A DNA stretch of 64,000 nt, taken from Panulirus ornatus (taxonomy: Eukaryota; Arthropoda; Malacostraca; Decapoda; Palinuridae). Below, piece by piece: positions 59,658 through 64,000 of this stretch. The notes under the pieces are model-generated. The model ran no database searches and had not been told where the DNA came from. It saw nothing but the letters and a program-made list of their open reading frames with translations. The stretch lies in assembly GCF_036320965.1 (NCBI RefSeq), contig NC_092235.1, positions 10,735,546 to 10,799,545 on the forward strand. Direction: 5' to 3'. The translations under genes were made by a program, and so were the position numbers. The stretch's first letter is position 1. Each line of letters begins with the position of its first letter.

Positions 59658-60674
59658 AAGGATCACAGTTTTGCGCGTGATCAAGATATTCCTATAAGTC
59701 CACGGGGAAAATGAAACACGAAAAGTTCCCAAGTGCACTTTCGTGTAATAATCACATCATCAGAGGAGACACAAGAGAGAAATATAACAGTCAGTTGATA
59801 TATATATCGAAGAGACGAAGCTAAGACGCCATTTGGTAAACATGTGATTGTCCAAAACATACAACGAGCGTTCATAAACTTATCATTTTGCAATTCTTAT
59901 CAACAATAAAGTTATCTAATTTTTATAGATCATCACTAATATTAAGATTATAATTCTTTGTGTATTTAATAATAGAAGATTCAATGATATTTCTCTTGGT
60001 AATAGAGTTAGAGTTAACAACTGAGATGGCGTTACTCCAGTCAATACAATGATCATATTTTCAACATGATTAAACAAGGCATTTGATTCTTGTCCCGTTC
60101 TTATACTATATTTATGTTGCTTAAGTCTAACAGAAAGATCCTTACCAGTCTGACCAACATAAAATTCATCACGGTTTCCACAAGGAACTTTATAGATGCA
60201 TCCAAGAGAATTTTCTGGTGAATTCCTGATTAAGATATTCTTTATAGTATTATTGTTGCTAAAGGCAACATTTACATTAAAGGATTTAAGCAACATGGGA
60301 AGCAAAGTGAAATTATCATTTAAAGGGAGAACTAAAAGATTCTTGGTGTCAATGGGAGGTTTGGGCTCAACTCTATAAAATGATTTCTTTGCTAACTTAA
60401 GGGATTTATGAGTGAAAGATCTGGGGTACTTTAACTTAGATCCAATAGAATATATCTTCTCAAACTCATCATCAATAAACTCTGGACTGCAAATACGTAA
60501 TGCCCTAAGGAACATAGTTTAAAATGATGATAATTTAATTGTGTCATGTTGAGATGAGTAATAATGGATATATGAGCATCCATTAGTGGGTTATCTGTAT
60601 ATGCTGAACTTAAACGTGTTTCCTTGTCTATGGATCATGCAATCTAAAAATGGTAACATACCATTATTACATAC
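59653..60674 (-). pseudogene. P07: Penelope-like element, thumb plus GIY-YIG, minus strand
   Basis: Minus-strand frame 60515-59916: FLRALRICSPEFIDDEFEKIYSIGSKLK, then GCIYKVPCGNRDEFYVGQTG (second Cys of the CxxC changed to Arg), SVRLKQHKYSI; a 1-base loss near 60060 shifts the frame in NHVENMI. The non-coding 3' end with an intact-looking hammerhead and the terminal hairpin is at 59653-59900. The RT catalytic core is missing. The 5' end meets a perfect palindrome. Confidence 0.83.
59727..59767 (-). ncRNA. Type I hammerhead ribozyme motif of P07
   Basis: On the minus strand: helix I TCCT (59767-59764) with GGGA (59730-59727), including one U-G pair; core CTGATGA (59763-59757); GAAA; and the helix III hairpin AG-TGCA-CT. 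All invariant positions are kept. Predicted cleavage follows the U complementary to 59731. Confidence 0.6.
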
Positions 60675-60716
60675 CATACACTAAACCCTTACAAATTTGT
60701 AAGGGTTTAGTGTATG
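60675..60716. repeat. Perfect 42-bp palindrome at the P07/P08 joint
   Basis: The two 21-base arms starting CATACACTAAACCCTTACAA mirror each other around AAATTT (centre 60695/60696). The right arm is the start of P08; the left arm is an inverted copy of it, a foldback joint between the oppositely oriented elements. Confidence 0.9.
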
Positions 60717-62649
60717 CCAGTTTGTCAAAACCAGTGGAAGCTAATTGCCCTAAAAAGATTCATAAGAGCTATTAACATCTTAGAAAAAGACAAGGATATA
60801 CATATTACTAAACCAGATAAGGTTAACACTGTTGTGATTTTAGACAGAAGTAGCTATTTATCTAAAATGAATAACCTTCTAAATTATAAAACAACATATT
60901 CTAAGCTTTGTAAAAATCCCTTAGAAGCAGTTAATTTTCACTGATGTAAAGAAATGAAGTTGTTGTTGAAAGGTAACATTTCTCTTATCAAAAGTGTGTC
61001 GTCCCCTTCATTGCCATATATGTATGGACTTATCAAAACACATAGACAGAATTTTCCAGCAAGACCTATAGTGAGTTCAGTAGGCTCCATCACATATAAA
61101 TTGTCAAAATGGTTAGTTTCCTTATTAAGCCCTTTAGTGGGTAAGGTATCAAATTCAAATATCATGAACAATGTAGATTTAGTCAACAAGTTAAACAATA
61201 TCAATATTAATTTTGATTTCAAACTAGTTCACTTTAATGTTTCCTCACTTTTCACTAAAGTTCCAGTTGATGACCTTTTAGAATATTTATTTGATGTCTT
61301 GGATGATATTCATTTACCTGTTTCAAAGTCTAATTTCATTGAACTGATAAAATTGTGTATGAAAGACTGTGTATTTCAATTTAATGGAGATTATTATGCT
61401 CAAAAATTTGGTATGGCAATGGGTAACCCTCTTTCACCTGTACTAAGTAATCTTATATGGAATATTTTTAAGCAAAATTACTAAAGGATATCTTACCTTC
61501 TAATGCAATTTGGTTTAGGTATGTAGATGATGTTCTTTGTGTTTGACGAACAAATGAAAATTTACAAATATTTCTCCCCTTACTTAACGACTTAGTAACT
61601 TCCATTAAATTTACTGTAGAAAATGAAAATAATGGTATGTTACCATATTTAGATTGCATGATCAAATAGACAAGGAAACAAGTTTAAGTTTAGCATATAC
61701 AGAAAACCCACCAATGTATGCTCATATATCCATTATTACTCATCTCAACATGACAGAGTTAAATTATCATCATTTCAATCTATGTTCCTTAGGGCATTAC
61801 GTATTTGCAGTCCAGAGTTTATTGATGATGAGTTTGAGAAGATATATTCTATTGGATCTAAGTTAAAGTACCCAAGATCTTTCATTGATAAATCCCTTAA
61901 GTTAGCAAAGAAATCATTTTATAGAGTTGAGCCCCAACCTCCCATTGACACCAAGAATCTTTTAGTTCTCCCTTTAAATAATAATTTCACTTTGCTCCCC
62001 ATGTTGCTTAAATCCTTGAATATAAATGTTGCCTTTAGCAACAATAATACTATAAAGAATAAAGAATTTCTTAATCAGGAATTCACCAGAAAATTCTCTT
62101 AGTTGCATCTATAAAGTGCCTTGTGGAAACTGTGATAAATTTTATGTAGGTCAGACTGGTAAGGATCTTTTTGTTAGACTTAAGCAACATAAATATAGTA
62201 TAAGAACGGGACAAGAATCAAATGCCTTGTTTAATCATGTTAAAAACTATGATCATTGTATTGACTGGAGTAACGCCATCTCAGTTGTTAACTCTAACTC
62301 TATTACCAAGAGAAATATCATTGAATCTTCTATTATCAAATACACAAAGAATTATAATCTTAATATTAGTGGTGGTCTGTACAAATTAGATATCTTTATT
62401 GTTGATAAGAATTGCAAAATGATAAGTTTATGAACGCTCGTTGTATGTTTTGGACAATCACATGTTTACCAAATGGCGTCCTAGCTTCGTTCCTTCGATG
62501 TATATCAACTGACTGTTATATTTCTCTCTTGTGTCTCCCCTCATGACGGGATTATTACACGAAAGTGCACTTGGGAACTTTTCGTGTTTCATTTTCCCCG
62601 TGGACTCATGGGAATACCTTGATCACGCGCAAAATTGTGATCCTTTCCA

Positions 62650-62650
<1 letters not shown>
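60696..62650 (+). pseudogene. P08: longest Penelope-like element with RT and GIY-YIG domains
   Basis: Order of parts: RT N-terminal region (60714-60944, DKDIHITKPDKVNTVVILDR); fingers and palm (60954-61484) with YGLIKTHR, RPIVSSVGSITYKLSKWL, motif A as HFNVSSLF, where the expected catalytic Asp is Asn (codon 61236-61238), and motif B GMAMGNPLSPVLSN; a frameshift at about 61475; motif C FRYVDDVLCV (61514-61543) followed by a TGA; thumb (61782-62102, FLRALRICSPEFIDD); GIY-YIG (62116-62433, PCGNCDKFYVGQTGKDL, VRLKQHKYSI); the non-coding 3' end with a mutated hammerhead and the terminal hairpin. It is dead, but it gives the full domain order of the family. It lacks an N-terminal start. Confidence 0.86.
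62536..62576 (+). ncRNA. Decayed hammerhead ribozyme motif of P08
   Basis: The core reads CTCATGA (62540-62546; invariant G5 changed to C) and helix II is disrupted (CGGG). GAAA, helix III and helix I TCCC/GGGA are kept. Inactivity is expected. Confidence 0.5.

Positions 62651-62738
<88 letters not shown>
62651..62738. repeat. (TA)n microsatellite, about 88 bp
   Basis: TA run between the end of P08 (CCTTTCCAATATAT) and the truncated start of R31. Confidence 0.95.
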
Positions 62739-62740
<2 letters not shown>

Positions 62741-64000
62741 CATTTGGACGATTTTTGCAGGGAAAAAATGCAATTGAGTGGGAGAAGTATAAAAGAAAGA
62801 GACAGGAGGTCAAGAGAAAGGTGCAAGAGGTGAAAAAAAGGGCAAATGAGAGTTGGGGTGAGAGACTATCAGTAAATTTTAGGGAGAATAAAAAGATGTT
62901 CTGGAAGGAGGTAAATAGGGTGCGTAAGACAAGGGAGCAAATGGGAACTTCAGTGAAGGGCGTAAATGGGGAGGTGATAACAAGTAGCGGTGATGTGAGA
63001 AGGAGATGGAATGAGTATTTTGAAGGTTTGTTGAATGTGTCTGATGACAGAGTGGCAGATATAGGGTGTTTTGGTCGAGGTGGTGTGCAAAGTGAGAGGG
63101 TTAGGGAAAATGATTTGGTAAACAGAGAAGAGGTAGTAAAAGCTTTGCGGAAGATGAAAGCCGGCAAGGCAGCAGGTTTGGATGGTATTGCAGTGGAATT
63201 TATTAAGAAAGGGGGTGACTGTATTGTTGACTGGTTGGTAAGGTTATTTAATGTATGTATGACTCATGGTGAGGTGCCTGAGGATTGGCGGAATGCGTGC
63301 ATAGTGCCATTGTACAAAGGCAAAGGGGATAAGAGTGAGTGCTCAAATTACAGAGGTATAAGTTTGTTGAGTATTCCTGGTAAATTATATGGGAGGGTAT
63401 TGATTGAGAGGGTGAAGGCATGTACAGAGCATCAGATTGGGGAAGAGCAGTGCGGTTTCAGAAGTGGTAGAGGATGTGTGGATCAGGTGTTTGCTTTGAA
63501 GAATGTATGTGAGAAATACTTAGAAAAGCAAATGGATTTGTATGTAGCATTTATGGATCTGGAGAAGGCATATGATAGAGTTGATAGAGATGCTCTGTGG
63601 AAGGTATTAAGAATATATGGTGTGGGAGGCAAGTTGTTAGAAGCAGTGAAAAGTTTTTATCGAGGATGTAAGGCATGTGTACGTGTAGGAAGAGAGGAAA
63701 GTGATTGGTTCTCAGTGAATGTAGGTTTGCGGCAGGGGTGTGTGATGTCTCCATGGTTGTTTAATTTGTTTATGGATGGGGTTGTAAGGGAGGTAAATGC
63801 AAGAGTCCTGGAAAGAGGGGGCAAGTATGAAGTCTGTTGGGGATGAGAGAGCTTGGGAAGTGAGTCAGTTGTTGTTCGCTGATGATACAGCGCTGGTGGC
63901 TGATTCATGTGAGAAACTGCAGAAGCTGGTGACTGAGTTTGGTAAAGTGTGTGGAAGAAGAAAGTTGAGAGTAAATGTGAATAAGAGCAAGGTTATTAGG
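62739..64000 (+). pseudogene. R31: RTE-like LINE, residues 365-784, continues past the window
   Basis: Starts at [17 protein letters not shown]. Open to 63846, where one extra G (run of five, near 63820) shifts the frame at [21 protein letters not shown] follows in the next frame. Nearly identical to R12 and sharing its third-codon variants (AGCGGTGATG, GTCCTGGAAAG). The rest of the copy lies outside the window. Confidence 0.88.

Overview
The window is repeat-dominated eukaryotic nuclear DNA. The mass of (TA)n microsatellite, the RTE-type non-LTR retrotransposons, the Penelope-like elements and one possible spliced exon suggest an arthropod, most plausibly a decapod crustacean. The organism is an inference. 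There is no operon, bacterial gene, CRISPR array or rRNA. Two 100-base N gaps (51917-52016 and 58901-59000) show it is a scaffold.

Three repeat families explain almost everything. Family R is an RTE-like LINE of about 3.3 kb with one ORF of 998 codons: APE-type endonuclease, reverse transcriptase and a basic C-terminal domain. The copies are numbered R01 to R31. R12 (ORF 20753-23749) is the only intact ORF. R21 (38489-41812) has both ends and a single nonsense codon. R15 and R16 are near full-length but decayed. The rest are truncated. The 3' UTR occurs in a short form (young, nearly identical copies) and a long form (older copies). Family S (S01 to S10) is a 230-250 bp non-autonomous unit. 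Its 5' half matches the R 5' UTR and its 3' end carries the same terminal stem-loop as R, so it looks like an internally deleted R derivative mobilised by R. Family P (P01 to P08) is a Penelope-like element with reverse transcriptase, GIY-YIG endonuclease and, near the 3' end, a minimal type I hammerhead ribozyme motif.

Layout. 1-6669: S and R copies, including a probable 5'-inverted R insertion (677-4200). 6670-8221: head-to-head P pair. 8331-20083: R copies in both orientations, one S copy and three long TA arrays. 20117-20455: a foldback element whose arms carry a tRNA-like sequence. 20742-23963: the intact R12. 24093-38339: mixed P, S and R copies. 38489-41812: R21. 42043-51803: further R, S and P copies. 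52017-58900: between the two gaps, R and S sequence full of small indels, probably of low base quality. 59078-59512: the only candidate host coding exon (minus strand). 59513-62650: P copies, including the longest one with an RT domain. 62739-64000: R31, running off the window.

How it works together: R would supply the endonuclease and reverse transcriptase and S the matching 3' tail. Almost every element end abuts (TA)n, and several pairs sit head to head with their 3' ends pointing outward into TA arrays. Because (TA)n is its own reverse complement, both sides of a break there could prime reverse transcription. That model is the main biological idea offered here. TA arrays are also classic assembly break points, so long-read confirmation would be decisive.
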